64,000 nucleotides of DNA. Source: Chrysoperla carnea. Lineage: Eukaryota > Arthropoda > Insecta > Neuroptera > Chrysopidae. Within the stretch, counting starts at the first letter, position 1; every line of letters begins with the position of its first letter. The DNA is taken from assembly GCF_905475395.1 (NCBI RefSeq), contig NC_058342.1, positions 31,330,140 through 31,394,139 of the forward strand, given 5' to 3'. The notes beneath the pieces were generated by a model. It made no database searches, was not told the origin of the DNA, and saw only the letters and a list, made by a program, of their open reading frames with translations. The translations under genes were made by a program, and so were the position numbers. Shown here piece after piece: positions 37,277 through 49,749 of the stretch.

Positions 37277-38626
37277 ATAATAAGGAACCTATTTGGGTCT
37301 ATTGATGAAAATGGATTACTCTGTTCATTCACATTTTCAATATGTTGAATCTTAGAGTTGCCACCACTCCAAAAATTTTCGTCTTTTAAACGGGGATTAT
37401 CGTTTTGACATTTGGGATATTTCTTACCTTGCTTGTAGATCAATTTTTCTTTCCACTTACTCTTGCTAAGCGTCACCAATTTTCTTAATTTAATCGGAGC
37501 GGCGATCGATCTTAAAAACTTTCAAATATCAGGCAATTTTATGATACTCAAAAAGTGAGAGAATTTGAGTACTTGTCTGAAAAAATGATTATTCCGAGAT
37601 TCTAGAATTCAATTCTGTGGACCTGATTTTTCATCAGTATCTCCGAATTTATATATTCTGAATCATTTTATCTATAAAATTTTTATAAGGATGAATTTTT
37701 GTTCACTTCGAATTGAGACATAGTTATTGAAATAAATACCACGATACTCAAAATAAAATTGTATATTCAGATATTTCATTTAAAAAATATAATAAAAACA
37801 AAACATAATTTAAAAAAATAATCATAATTATTAAAAAAAAAAAAACATAATTAATAAAATTAATTTTAAAAAAAAATAATTAAAATGAAAAGATTAAAAA
37901 AAACAATTTTATCAGAATAGACATAAATATTTCTGTACTTTTCGAATAGAAGAACTTTAAATTACGCTCAGAAATGATAGTCAGGAAATTTTATTAAAAC
38001 AATTGGATTGCAGCAACCCCTCCTTGTAATTTTGAAAATCCCAAACAGAAATATCTATGTTTTTCCGTAAACTTTAGGCAGGTTTCTTTTGGATTTAAAA
38101 AGGGGATTTGGGGGAGTGTCCTGAAACTGTAAAAATTGGAAACTAAAAATGCAAAAAATATTTTTACAGCACATAAAGTTTTTTTTATTTCTTTTGAAAA
38201 TCATTAAAAAAATAAGGAACAAATAAATAAGATCAAGGAAAAATCAGTTAAATTCATTAAAAAATAAATTATTTAAACTCTAAAATAGGTATTCTTTTAT
38301 ATTTTATCTAAAAAGAGGTTGGGGAAGATTTTTGGGGGTGCAAGGGTAACAGATGATACATAATTATATTAATTGATTCTATGAAAATCATCTTTTTTCT
38401 TTTTGTAGAATTTTTTTAAACAATTTTAGTCGGGTATTAAATTTATTTAAAAGAGAGCAAAATGGTTTCTCGAAAAAACTTATTCGAAAAGCGATTAAAT
38501 TTGATAGTAGCCAGCATTTACATTACAAATAATTTTTATCAAGAAATAAAACTAAATTTTTTTGCAAAATTTTCTTTCACAGTTAGTTAAATACGGGATT
38601 TCCACGCTTGGGTCCGATATGCACGC
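37277..38626. other. Intergenic DNA
   Basis: No gene recognised. The A/T-only tract at 37770-37905 is low complexity. Confidence 0.5.
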
Positions 38627-39638
38627 AGAATGAAATAATTTAACATAAAATGTGAATGCACGCACTAGTACATGGCCAAGAACAGTAGCGAAAATTTTAG
38701 GTCAGTTTGGTCTTTCCATATTGCCGAGTTATTGTTTTTATAGATTTCTAATGACTCCAACCAATTCAACCTTGCGTTCTTTTTTGCTTAGTCTAAAATT
38801 TCGAATTCTTTCTTGGGTTTATGTCATTTTTCTATAAAATGAGAAGCAAAGGCTGGTGGCCTCTCATCTTATGGAAACGGGACATAAATCTAATGCCTCC
38901 AATCGATTCAATCTTGCGCTCTGTCTTGTTAAGTGTAAAATTTCTAATTCTTTCTTGGGTTTATGTCTCGTTTTTATAAGATGAGAAGCCACCAGCATTT
39001 GTTTCTCATCTTATAAAAAAGAGACATAAGTCCAAGAAAGAGTTCCAAATTTTACACTTACCAAGAAAGAGCATAAGGTTGAATTGGTTGGAGGCATTAT
39101 ATTTATGTCCCGTTTTTATAAAATGAGAAACAAAGGCTGGTGGCCTCTCATCTTATGGAAACGGGACATAAATCTAATGCCTCCAATCGATTCAGCCTTG
39201 CGCTCTTTCTTGTTAAGTGTAAAATTTCTAATTCTTTCTTGGGTTTCTGTCTCGTTTTTATAAGATGAGAAGCCACCAGCATTTGTTTCTCATCTTATAA
39301 AAACGAGACAGAAGTCCAAGAAAGAGTTCCAAATTTTACACTTACCAAGAAAAAGCATAAGGTTGAATTTGTTGGAGGCATTATATTTACGTCCCGTTTC
39401 TATAAAATGAGAAACAAAGGTTAGTGGCTTCTCATTTTATAGAAACAGGAGATAAACCCAAGAAAGAATTTGAATTTTTATACTTAGCAAGAAAGAGCGC
39501 AACATTGAATTGATTTGTGGCATTAGAAATCTATAAAACCAATAAATCGCAACTATTGAACGACCAAAGTGGCCTAAAATTTTCACCACTGTTTATACTA
39601 GTTGTACATTCACATGTGTTCAAATCATTTCATTCATT
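38627..39638. mobile_element. Compound foldback element, about 1 kb
   Basis: The ends AGAATGAAATAATTTAACAT... and the complement of ...AATCATTTCATTCATT match over about 40 bp. Inside, a 284-bp unit is tandemly repeated (GGCTGGTGGCCTCTCATCTT at 38851 and 39135). Each unit is itself an inverted repeat (TATAAGATGAGAAGCCACCA / TTGTTTCTCATCTTATAAAA). Nearly the whole kilobase can fold on itself. Confidence 0.8.
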
Positions 39639-39764
39639 ATTTTTTCATATCTACGTCCTTAAGCCCCTAAGCCCCTAATTGCTCTCATTTTTTGTTCAAT
39701 GACCTTCAAAATTTTTTTTGCTATTAACTAACTGTAAATTTGTTATTTCCCTGTTTTTGTTTGT

Positions 39765-40611
39765 TTAAGGGGTTAAGTGTAGTCAGAATTAAAAAAAAAA
39801 AAATCGATTTTGCATTTTCTTAAAGTATAATATCTTAGAAATATTCTTTGAATATTTGAAGTAAATCCGACAAATACTTTTCGAGTTATTCGATAGTTAT
39901 CAAAAGGTTGTCGGGCGCTTTGGAACGCTCGAGAGTAAGAATGCGCGCTAACGACAAAACTCGAGAAGGTAGAATGCTACGTCGACAACATCAAATAGAT
40001 ATTTTGGGAAGCTGCTACAACGGCTGAAGAATTATTGTATGGCCCAGGAATAGATGACTCGGTGTTAGTAATTAAATAATACGTATTACTTTACGTTAAT
40101 TAAGAGTAAAACTTCAAATGCATTTTTCTCAAAACTATGTTTTTTGAACTGGTGACCACAGTTCATACAGTTTTTTTAAAACATGCAAAACTAGTGCCTG
40201 ATCAAAGGATTTTTTTTTTTAAACTTCGATTTTTATAAACAATCAACTGTTGATTTTTTTCCGAAAACCTGGAAAAGAAGTTCTTAAGCACGTCATGTTG
40301 TTAATTTAAAAAAAAAAAAGCTTCGACCAGGCACTAGATTATCTATAAATAAAACTAATTTTTTTTGTCTGATTGATTTTAAATGAATCTCCAAGGATTA
40401 GTGATGGTCGCCGCAAAGAGTTTCGTTTGGAACTGGACCAACAACAGCCATTACTTCTAAAATAATTAATTTTTTTCCAATTTCTATCAAGTCGAAATCT
40501 TATTTAATGATGCTATGATTTTACTTTTATAAAATAAAATGATTTACTCGCAAAAAAAAACTATTTAAAATTATCATTTTTTCATGTCTCTGACTACACC
40601 TATCCCCTTAA
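39765..40611. mobile_element. TTAA-flanked MITE, copy B
   Basis: Same orientation and order as 34723-35597, with TTAA-GGGGTTAAGTGTAGTCAG and CTGACTACACCTATCCCC-TTAA ends. It has a few small deletions (for example after CTGGTGACCAC). The two copies bracket the 38.6-kb foldback. Confidence 0.8.
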
Positions 40612-40724
40612 TGTTTGAATCCATCTCTAAATCAGCTCTAAGAATTGTAGAATTTTATTGTTTCATAATGGTCGAAACAATTGTTACAATATTTATTTTA
40701 ATTGATTTAAAATTAAAAATATAA

Positions 40725-41014
40725 CAGTAGAACGCCGATTATATCCGAATTAATTGGAACCGGGGTCGATTCGGATAATCGAACATAGACTGATAGTAAA
40801 GAAATACGAACTGTCACACATAGAATAAACTAAACATTAAAAACTATTTAAGTAAATCAATGATATTTAAAAAAAAAAAAAAAAACTTTGCAACGTCGCA
40901 AAATATGTAGTGTCTTGTAGCTTTCAACCATATCGAGTTCAACAAGTTCCTTCTTGTTACAACAAAACAAAACTGATTCGGATAATTGGCGATCCGGTTA
41001 ATCGGCGTTCTACT
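40725..41014. mobile_element. pogo/Tigger-like MITE
   Basis: CAGTAGAACGCCGATTATAT at the left and TTAATCGGCGTTCTACTG at the right are inverted ends, followed by TA. Internal GATTCGGATAAT blocks are also complementary. The CAGTAGAAC-type end is typical of pogo/Tigger elements. No transposase. Confidence 0.75.
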
Positions 41015-41106
41015 GTAGTGGAAAATTTGCTAAATAACAAAATGCATTATTATAGCAGGGGAGCCCAAGAGGGTATTTGTGTAGTTACTAAATATGGGGG
41101 ACCTGC

Positions 41107-41388
41107 GTAGGGCAGACGGTCAGATTGGTAAAAACAAAATTGCGATAGGTAAATTAACTCGAGCGCGTTATATTAAGATATGGTGGGTTAATTACATGAT
41201 AAAAAATGTAAATTTCAATAATCTGAAACAATTTTGATAGCGCTCAAAACGCAACTTTACAACCCTCGCATTTCCCATTGAAATGTACATTTTTAGAATG
41301 TAATTAACCCACCATATCTTAATCTGACGTGCTCGAGTTAATTTACCTATCGCAATTTTGTTTTTACTAATTTGACCGTCTCCCCTAC
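41107..41388. mobile_element. Foldback element, 282 bp
   Basis: GTAGGGCAGACGGTCAGATT ... and its complement near 41388 pair for about 85 bp (GATAGGTAAATTAACTCGAG / CTCGAGTTAATTTACCTATC; GATATGGTGGGTTAATTACA / complement). The loop is about 85 bp. Confidence 0.85.
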
Positions 41389-41400
41389 CTGGGAGAGAGA

Positions 41401-41671
41401 GTTAATTTGAATTTCAAGCACTACGATTATACCCTTTACCCTATCGATTTGATATTTGGATATGTTAGAAGTACTCATATTCTATCTGCCTTGGTTACTT
41501 TTATTTTTCGAAAATCCTGTTAATTTTCACTGTTCACTTTTAGGTACTTTTTCGTATTCCACTATATCTAAATTTGAAAGGGGCAGATAGAATATGAGTA
41601 CCTATAAAATATCCAAATATCAAATCGATAGGGTAAAGGGTATAATCGTAGTGCTTGAAATTCAACTTTAA
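41401..41671. mobile_element. Foldback element, 271 bp
   Basis: GAATTTCAAGCACTACGATT, CCCTTTACCCTATCGATTTG and TACTCATATTCTATCTGCC in the left arm recur as complements in the right arm (GGCAGATAGAATATGAGTA and onward). The loop is about 80 bp. It begins 12 bp after the previous foldback ends but shares no sequence with it. Confidence 0.85.
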
Positions 41672-42149
41672 CCATTCTTTTCTGGAAAATGGCTTTTCTT
41701 TATATTTTTTTCCACCAATGAATATTTAAGAGGAGTCTTAAAAAAGTTATAAAGTTTCACGCCAATCAAATAATGATTTCACGTCCTTGAAAAATGAGTG
41801 AAGAACCGTCTTAATCTTGTGTTATACAATTATGAATGAGAACAATCTGAATTTTGCAAAATAATTCAGTTTAATTTATTTATTATGGAAATCCACAAAT
41901 TAACATTCGAAAAAATTAATAACTTTTTATAAAATTAATTTGATTTACGAATAAGTTTTTTAGTGAGACTTTTCTCTATCTTTTAAATGAATTTTATAAA
42001 ATTTGCACCGTCTAAAATTGTTTTGAGAAGAATTATTTAGATTTTAATTCTGAATTTTCACCACTTTTACTCAAATTTGAGTACAGGAAGTTTCAAATTA
42101 TTTTTAAATATACATATTATATTTTTTTTTATACATCAAGAATAAAATT

Positions 42150-45100
42150 TTAATTTTTATTTCCATAACCTTTAATAATATTTTCATGTTTGACTCCAGG
42201 AAAAACAACAGAAACACGACGTTGCGATAATTTTTTTAACGCAATATTTTTAAATTTTTTGGATGTGTGATCTTTACCATTCACACATTTTTTTTCATTT
42301 AACGAATTTTCTAATTGAGTTTGATAGTTATCGATACGTTGTGATATCGAAGTGTTTTCTTCATCGTCTTCATCACCCTCGTTTTCTGAATCATCTGTAA
42401 TATACTTCTCCTCGTTGATCGATTCGTTTATTTGCACGGATTTTCGTGGTCGAACTATTACGTGATCGAACGTTTTTTTCTTGAGCGCGCTTTTTGGTGT
42501 ACTATTATTTGGCATTTTCTTGTATTCGACATGTACCATGCCGGTTTTTTTCACTTCACTGAATGCAATTGGCAAATCTTCGTAGTCTTCGCATCCAAAA
42601 TTACAGATACCTTGTTTTGAGTTCGGTGTAGTAATTCCTTCGAATTCTGTTGTGTTATTTTGTGAAAACGCGGGATTATCGTAACCAGATTCATTATCCA
42701 TGGTAAGTTTGCTGCGTTTTTTGGAAATGTGAGTAAATGCTGGGTTGTCATAACCTAACTCATCGGTTGAGTGCGACCGTGTACGTTTTTTTGGTATACT
42801 CTTTACTGTCAGTGTGTTTTCGGTCGGATTATCCATGGAACGTTTGCTATGTTTTGTCGCATCGTGAGTTAATTCATATCCTAAATCTTCGGTTAAGTGA
42901 GATCGCTTACGTTTCTTTGGCACACTTTTAACTGTCAATGTATTTTCTGCATTTGAATTCATATACGATATGAACGTTGTTTTACGTTTCTTTTTCTTTG
43001 GTGTCGCGGATTCATCGGAGTTACTTAATTCCAATGCTGGATTTTCAATTCCCTTCTTCTTTTTCTTCTTTTTTATTTTTCGCTCGACTTCGTTCACATT
43101 ATTCTAAAACATAATAGTTAAGTTTAGAGTAAATTTATATATATATATAATGCTAATGTTAGTACGTGAAGACAGACAGGGTTTTCTCTATGACTACCAA
43201 CTAAAAAGACACAAATTTATCACTAATATAAGAACCGTTTAAAATGTTTCCATAAAAATGTCAATTTGAATGCCCCGGTAATGTACTTTATTTCGTTAAC
43301 TACGATATACACCAATAGATGTCAGGAAGAATCATATTTGGCAGTGTATGTTTCAGTTTTTCCTGAAAACACGGATAAAACGACGTTTTTTTAATAAATG
43401 AAACCTAGCTAGATCGACTTTTCGCCCCAAAAAACCCGTGCGTACTCATTTTCATGAAAATCGTTGGATCCATTTCCGAGATCGTTGATAATATATTGTC
43501 AATTTTGATGGTGATTCGTATTCGCGAATGTATAAAATTTAACATTCGTCCCATCACTAGTCTGGAACACAGTGCCCGATAAATGATCTAAATAGTTTTA
43601 CAGCTATAAAAAATTTTTTTTGGAACACACAGTAGGTAGATTACTTACATTTTCAATGTCGTTGCTAGTATCGTTGATGTTTAACGCAGGATTATCATAC
43701 GTGTGCTTTTTCTTAAGTTTTATTTTAAGAGAGTTTTCATCATGGTGTTTCTTTTTCTTTTTACAATCATTCTTCGTCTCCACATAATAGTCTATTTTTT
43801 CTAATTCGACGTATGGTTGAAATTTATTAGGAATTGTTGTTTTACTATCATCACCGTTTTCCAATTTGACCTCTTTTGGTGAAGCATCCTTTTCTGCTAC
43901 ATATTCTGGTTTAATGTTTGGAGAACAATCTATCCTTTTCAGTTTGATGACCGCCTCCGGTTGAGAAGAGTCAGGTTTCTGACTCTCGTAAATTTCGTTA
44001 ACAGCATGTGATTTCTTCTTTTTCTTTTTAGAGGCTTTAGCTGGTTTTTCGTACGTAGTAGTAATCGTATCCGTTGGTGGCACAGTTGTGTCAATTTCTG
44101 GTAAATGATTTTCTTCATCAGCATGAGATGATGTTACTGTTTCCACTTTAGTATTTTTGCCATTCATTTTTCTTAAAAAATATTCCGTCATATTTGTGTC
44201 GGAAACGGTGAGGTTCTCGTTATACGACTCTTCACCCTGTTCTCCAAAATTTGTTGTAGATGTCACTTGATCTAAAAATAAATAACATTTAAATAAGTGT
44301 ATATAAATTTTTATACCCTGTATATATGTAATATATATCAAGGTATACTAAGTTTAGTCCCAAGTTTGTACCGCCTAAAAATATTGATACTACGAACAAA
44401 ATTTTGATATAGGTGTTCTTAAAATCATCTAATTAGTCCATTTCCGGTTGTCCGTACGTCTGTTCGTCTTTCTGTGGACACGATACTTCGGACGTAAAAG
44501 AGAAACCATCTTGTAAACCGTTAGAGATAGAACAAAAGTTTAAATGTAAAAAATGTTCCTCATAAAAAAATAAATAACTTTTAACAAAGCGGGGGACTTT
44601 AACCCCAATACAATGTCAAAAGATGTACCGTCTATCTCAAGTTTGAACTGATTCCAGAAAAGATAGACCTGGTTTTAATCGACTGATAAACTAAAAAAAA
44701 TATAACCGGAATGATAGTGTTGGCTTTTAATAAGTTCGCAACGCTAAATATGTCGGTTCTGTCTCATCGGGAAACTGATCTCAGAATGGCTTAAAATCTG
44801 TTCACATAAACAATTATCGCCTATCTAAAACTGATATCGCCCGTAATGTAGATGGCGAAATTTAGCCAGTCTCCAATTACATTTTTGATTGGGGACTGAC
44901 TAAAACCCCTCCACTTACATTCCAGGCGACACCATTTTTGTGATTTTCAGATTTAGTTCTTCATATGAACACATTTTCTTGATGAGACAGAATCGATATA
45001 CTTTGCGTTGCGGATTAATTACCTATTAATTGTGGATTATCTCAAATCGAATATATATTTTTGGAATATCTGTCGATTAAAATCGGTTCTACCCTTTCCG

Positions 45101-47722
45101 GAATCAATTCAAATCAATTTGAAAAGAGCTGATGATTTTCAAACGGCCATGACATGGTTGATCTGCCCAACAAATTTTACAAATAACGACCATGAAAAAT
45201 TTTAATACTAAATGTAACTCAAGATATTAAGAACGCATGCGCACATTTTTTTTTTTTAAATAATACGAACAGAAAAAATAAATATAAAAATACTTCTAGA
45301 AGTTCGCTACTTTCTTTTTTTACATGGAATCCCCTGACTCTTTTTAGAAAAATATGAATTCCCTGACATTTCTATGTTTTTCAGATTTTCCAATAATGTG
45401 AATACCATGGATTTTGCCTGCATTTATTTTCTTCTTTAGATACTCATGTGTATAATAAAATTTAAAATGAATAACAAAAAAAGAAGACTTACTTTCGTCA
45501 GATTTAATTGCTCGAAGAGTTGACGTCGCTGTAGTGGATGTTTCAATATCCAATGAAGATTTTCCAAATATCTGAGCTAAATCTTTTGCAGAATATCGTG
45601 ATAAATCTTTACCACGCGTGAACTTTCGATAATGAACTCTCGCTCGTGATGATTTCGATTTATTTTCTAACGATTGTATATTTAACACATCCGCACATTC
45701 AGAATTATCTGATCCACCATCCGATCCCAATTTAAGACTGTTTGTATTTTGTGTTGACAGGTTCTTTAGTAAATTTGCAAAACCTACTTCGTTTTCTGTC
45801 CAGGGATCTTGATCTTCCTTAAAACCCATTCCTATGGATACAAAAAATAACTCAATTTAATGACAGTAAAACCTGAAAATAAGTTTTACTTAAAAAAAAT
45901 ACTTAATGACTGAAATTTTTAAGGAGTGTTTGGGGACATGCTCTAAGTCTAAAACCGAGTTTTCGTATTCGTGGTGGTGGTGGTGGAGGAAGATACAAGC
46001 CCGTGTCAATATACAGGGGTGAGTTAGTTTTTATTAGTTTTATTTTTCGTAGGTCAGTAATGTCATTGACAATGGTCGGTCAAAGCTCAAATGTGACGTT
46101 CAGCTTTCGTTTATTTTTCGTAAACGAAAACAATCAATATTAATTTTAAGCGATTCATACTTGAACTAAACTTAATATACTTTGATATATTTCATATTTA
46201 CAGGGTAAAATATCAATTAATGTAACTTGTTGCAGCTAGACGAGGTTTACGATTTTTCAGTATAATTAAATTAGGGGCTGTTCATAAAATACGACACACT
46301 AAAATTAGGATTTGAGACCCCCTTCCCTCGGTTATCACACAGTGTCACACTTTCTGTGATCCCCTATAAATATTAAGTCACAAAAACTAAAGCAACAGTA
46401 ATTATCGTTGCTACTGTGTAAATTAATCAAGCCGTCCTGAAAAATTGCACTAAAAATCTATTTCAACAACTTTTACAAAATCATTCAAAAACTACGGTTC
46501 CTGTATGCTATCCCATAGGAACCGTGCATTTTCCGGGATAGAAATTAGCCCAAGTCAAACTCTGATCCCTAAACAATCACTACCTGTGCAATAAATCATA
46601 TCGATTCTTTGACACATGAAAAATTAAAACAAATCGATCCCACGAGAACCATACATTTTACTGGGATAAAAACGTAATTCCCTGACATTTCCAGTAAAAT
46701 TTGAATTCCCTAGCAATCCCAATGAAGTGACCATCATGTAGGGACTTAGTCACGAGCGTATTCAGCTTTTGGTCCAAGGGTAGCGAAACAGAATTGTTTG
46801 GTCAAGAGAGTAAATGGTTGAATGATTTTTTGGTCTAGAATAAATGGTAAATCAATTTTCAGGAGAGCAGCCACCATGACCTAGTCTCTCATCGGTACGC
46901 TCAAGGGTTTAGCACCATTAAAATTCCATGACTATTCTAACCTTTTACAACTAAACCCAAGGATTTACAAGTCTTCGATGTCGATCGCCAACCTAAGTTT
47001 ACATTAAACGAATAAACAAGCGTAAAAATATAACACCAACTTTTAAACCGTATACTTGAACTTAAAAACTATCGAGGTTCTACTGTAATAACTAAATTGT
47101 CAGTTTAAAATTTCTTGAAAATAAAAAAAAGGTGATGTGAAAAAAATTTACGAATTTTATCATCATAATATATCTCGATATGTCACGATTCAGGAAACAG
47201 AAGTCCCATCGATATAACGACCCAAAAACAACATAAACTTTGATTGACATTCCAAAAATTTGCATTGGTATAAGATTTCAGAGAATCAAGAGTTACATTT
47301 ACGTCACTTTAGAGATAATAGACAATTTTTGTATCGATAATTCCCTGTTTCGAACAATTCTATTTTACTGGATGAAAATTTCTTTTATTCCAGATTGGAA
47401 TTTTATTTTAGAAAGCAAATTAAGGGAAATTTGTTTGTAACACTAAAAAAAAATTTAATAAATACCTTTACTATCATGTTTGAACGAGACTTTAACATGT
47501 TCGGTGATTCCATCTTCGTTTGCGCCCAAACCTTTTCCTTTGCTCCAACCCATTTTTTCTAGCAATTTCTGACCAAATTTATTGGAATCTAAAAAAATTA
47601 AGTTGAATTAATATATTTTTTCATATGAAAAATTTTTGTAAATCCTAACCTTCTGACCAATCTTTTCCTCTTGGATTTAAACACCATTTTTGTTTTCGCT
47701 TTCTTTCAGCTAACATAGACAT
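42150..47722 (-). CDS. PINX1: PINX1: G-patch protein, PIN2/TERF1-interacting telomerase inhibitor
   Basis: Five exons (47722-47650, 47588-47466, 45831-45493, 44271-43649, 43103-42150) join in frame to 703 residues. The start MSMLAERKRKQKW is the PINX1 signature. The G-patch follows (about 25-70: KFGQKLLEKMGWSKGKGLGA). The conserved RVHYRKFTRGKDLSRYSAKD lies at about 130-149, and TEYFLRKM at about 207-214. PINX1 is nucleolar. Through its G-patch it activates the helicase Prp43/DHX15 in ribosome maturation, and in vertebrates its C-terminal part restrains telomerase. This protein is about twice the usual length; exons 4-5 add Lys-rich, low-complexity sequence with two RSHxT/LTVKS/SMDNPTEN repeats, the apparent source of the repeat array in the paralog at 30.7 kb. 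Introns 3 and 4 hold mobile-element fragments. Confidence 0.92.
43480..43556. repeat. hAT-like end in PINX1 intron 4
   Basis: GATTCGTATTCGCGAATG and ACATTCGTCCCATCACTA match the right end of the hAT-like element near 49.5 kb. No left partner was seen nearby, so it is a solo end. Confidence 0.5.
44312..44585 (-). repeat. Dispersed repeat (TTGGGACTAAACTTAGTATA family), minus copy in PINX1 intron 3
   Basis: TATCAAGGTATACTAAGTTT, GTCCCAAGTTTGTACC, TTAGTCCATTTCCGGTTGTC and CGTTAGAGATAGAACAAAAG follow the family order in reverse sense. It begins about 40 bp upstream of the exon 4 acceptor. Confidence 0.7.
45940..47240. other. PINX1 intron 2, repeat fragments
   Basis: Holds a short GGT microsatellite near 45972-45990, a partial dispersed repeat at 46140-46207 (AGCGATTCATACTTGAACTA, CTTAATATACTTTGATATA) and a solo pogo-like end at about 47073 (CGAGGTTCTACTGTAATA). 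No exon recognised. Confidence 0.5.
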
Positions 47723-48133
47723 GTTAAATTTCTTGAATTAAGGATAAACTTTTAAAATCACTCCAAATTTAGGAAATAAAAACTGTTACTCAAACCAATA
47801 TTTTCTTTAAAACATTACGTTACTATTTTCACACTTAAACTGCGAGCACGTTATAATTTATAAACCATCTTCAATTTTCGATGATACTTGTATGTTAAAT
47901 CATAGATGCCTCTGATGTATTTAAAATCAATTCAATTAATTTTGTGCGGGAATTATAAATATTACACTTTGAGACAATTACAATTATAATATTTTTAAAG
48001 ATTATAACACAATAGCTTACCATTCAAATTCACAAATGATTTAATCGAAACTTTAAAAAATACGCAGATCAGTATGTTAATTTTTTGGTTTTCTCAACTT
48101 GTATTTTGATTTATAGAATTTTAATTCAGACTT

Positions 48134-48361
48134 AAATCAGTGATGGGACGAATGTCGAATTTTGTACATGCGAATGCGAATGTTAACTTTTAAATGACGC
48201 TCTAACAAAATCGAATGTATTCACTTAATAAATCCTCATATATTATTTCTCCAGTTTTTTGTCCATACCTTATCGGTATACCATTATCAAATTCCAATAA
48301 TTAATTATACAAATTTACTTGGAATTTAATAATGGTATACATATAAGTATTATATACATAT
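48134..48361. repeat. Extra left end of the hAT-like element with internal hairpin
   Basis: CAGTGATGGGACGAATGTCG is a second copy of the left terminus found at 48362. Between them GGTATACCATTATCAAATTCC and GGAATTTAATAATGGTATAC form a hairpin near 48278-48345. Confidence 0.55.
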
Positions 48362-49515
48362 TAGTGATGGGACGAATGTTGAAATTTGTACATTCGTGAA
48401 TGCGAATGTTAACTTTCAAATGAAGCGCTCACAAATTATAATGTATTCACTTAATTAATCCTAATACAGTCAAACTTGGGTAAGTGAGAAAACTCTATAA
48501 GTGAGAGCAATAGCCGAGGTCCGTCATTTTAAGCTCCCAAAACCTCTATTAGCGAGAAACAGAAACCTCTGTAAAAGAGAGTCGTTTTTCCCTCATGGAC
48601 CTCCGTAAGGGAGATTGCTACTAATCTATACCTCTATAAGCGACAGTCGAGCTTTATTTATTTATATTATTTAGGAGGAACTATAGCTTCAATTTACTAC
48701 ATTCGTACTTGCTGTGACTTGTTATTGCTGCGTACCTTTATAAGAGAGAAACGCTAACAAGGTACTTACATTAGCGAGGAACTCGGGTTAGTGAGAAACC
48801 TCTATAAGCGAGAATGAGATTGTGCTCCCTTGAACTTCCGCTTATCCAGGTTTGACTATGTTTTTTTTCTGGTCAAACCTTATCCCATATATAAAAATAT
48901 ACTCACGGGCTAAAATTGTACCACTTAGAAAAAAACAAACTAGACAATAATAAATAATTTTAACGAAAAAATATATCTATATTAAAAGAGTTTAATAATA
49001 AGTGTATCAGGCAAACATGATTCGAATATAACAGTTTTAAAAGCATCATTAAGAAGTGAATCAGCAACTGTAAAGATATTTCAAATGAAACTATTTTTAA
49101 AACATGTTCTACTAATATCAATTTAATAACTTTTGATTTTTTTGCCACTTTTCTACGAAATTTGTTGCTGTGTCTTAGTTAGGAGTACAGAGTAGCCATG
49201 GGCTACGATAGCCACGTGAGCGGAATTTTATACAGGTCGAGCTAATACATATAATTCTACATTTGCGTAAAAGAGTCCGTCGTATAGGTCCATTAAAAAC
49301 TAGCCATATAAGTCCATTAAAAGCAAAATTCAATTTTTTTGTTTTTGAGGTTAGTTTACTATAATTGCATTTTTGTCGATTTGTCCAACATTCAAATTTA
49401 ACAGTGAAGTTTGGAGTTATTTTGCAATTTATGATACAAAATGATGATGATTTTTTATCAAAAACATTCGCATCGTTTTTTGCGAATGCGAATGCGATTA
49501 TTCGTTCCATCACTA
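48362..49515. mobile_element. hAT-like non-autonomous element
   Basis: Left TAGTGATGGGACGAATGTTG and right ATTATTCGTTCCATCACTA are inverted ends. The TAGTGATGGGA motif is like many hAT termini. I could not see a matching 8-bp target duplication. Small frames inside (48960-49148 and 49175-49543, minus) show no transposase motif. A pogo-like element lies inside it. Confidence 0.55.
48467..48858. mobile_element. pogo/Tigger-like MITE nested in the hAT-like element
   Basis: TA-CAGTCAAACTTGGGTAAGTG at the left and CTTATCCAGGTTTGACTA at the right. The interior has many copies of TATAAGYGAGA-like words (CTATAAGTGAGAGC, CTATTAGCGAGAAAC, CTATAAGCGAGAATG). Confidence 0.7.
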
Positions 49516-49749
49516 ATAATACGACGTATAATTGATATAGCATGTAATTGAATATTTTAGAAATAAATTTATATTAGTTAAAATAAATAATTTTTATTTA
49601 AAAATATTTATACAATGGTTTTTGTTTCTTATTTGATAAAATAAACAAATTTTAAATAAGTCGCAAATTTTTAGAGAATGAATTCGTCAAGTCGAAATAA
49701 AATTCCCAATGATTATTAGAATGCTAATGAAATAATTACTTTAGTGTCG

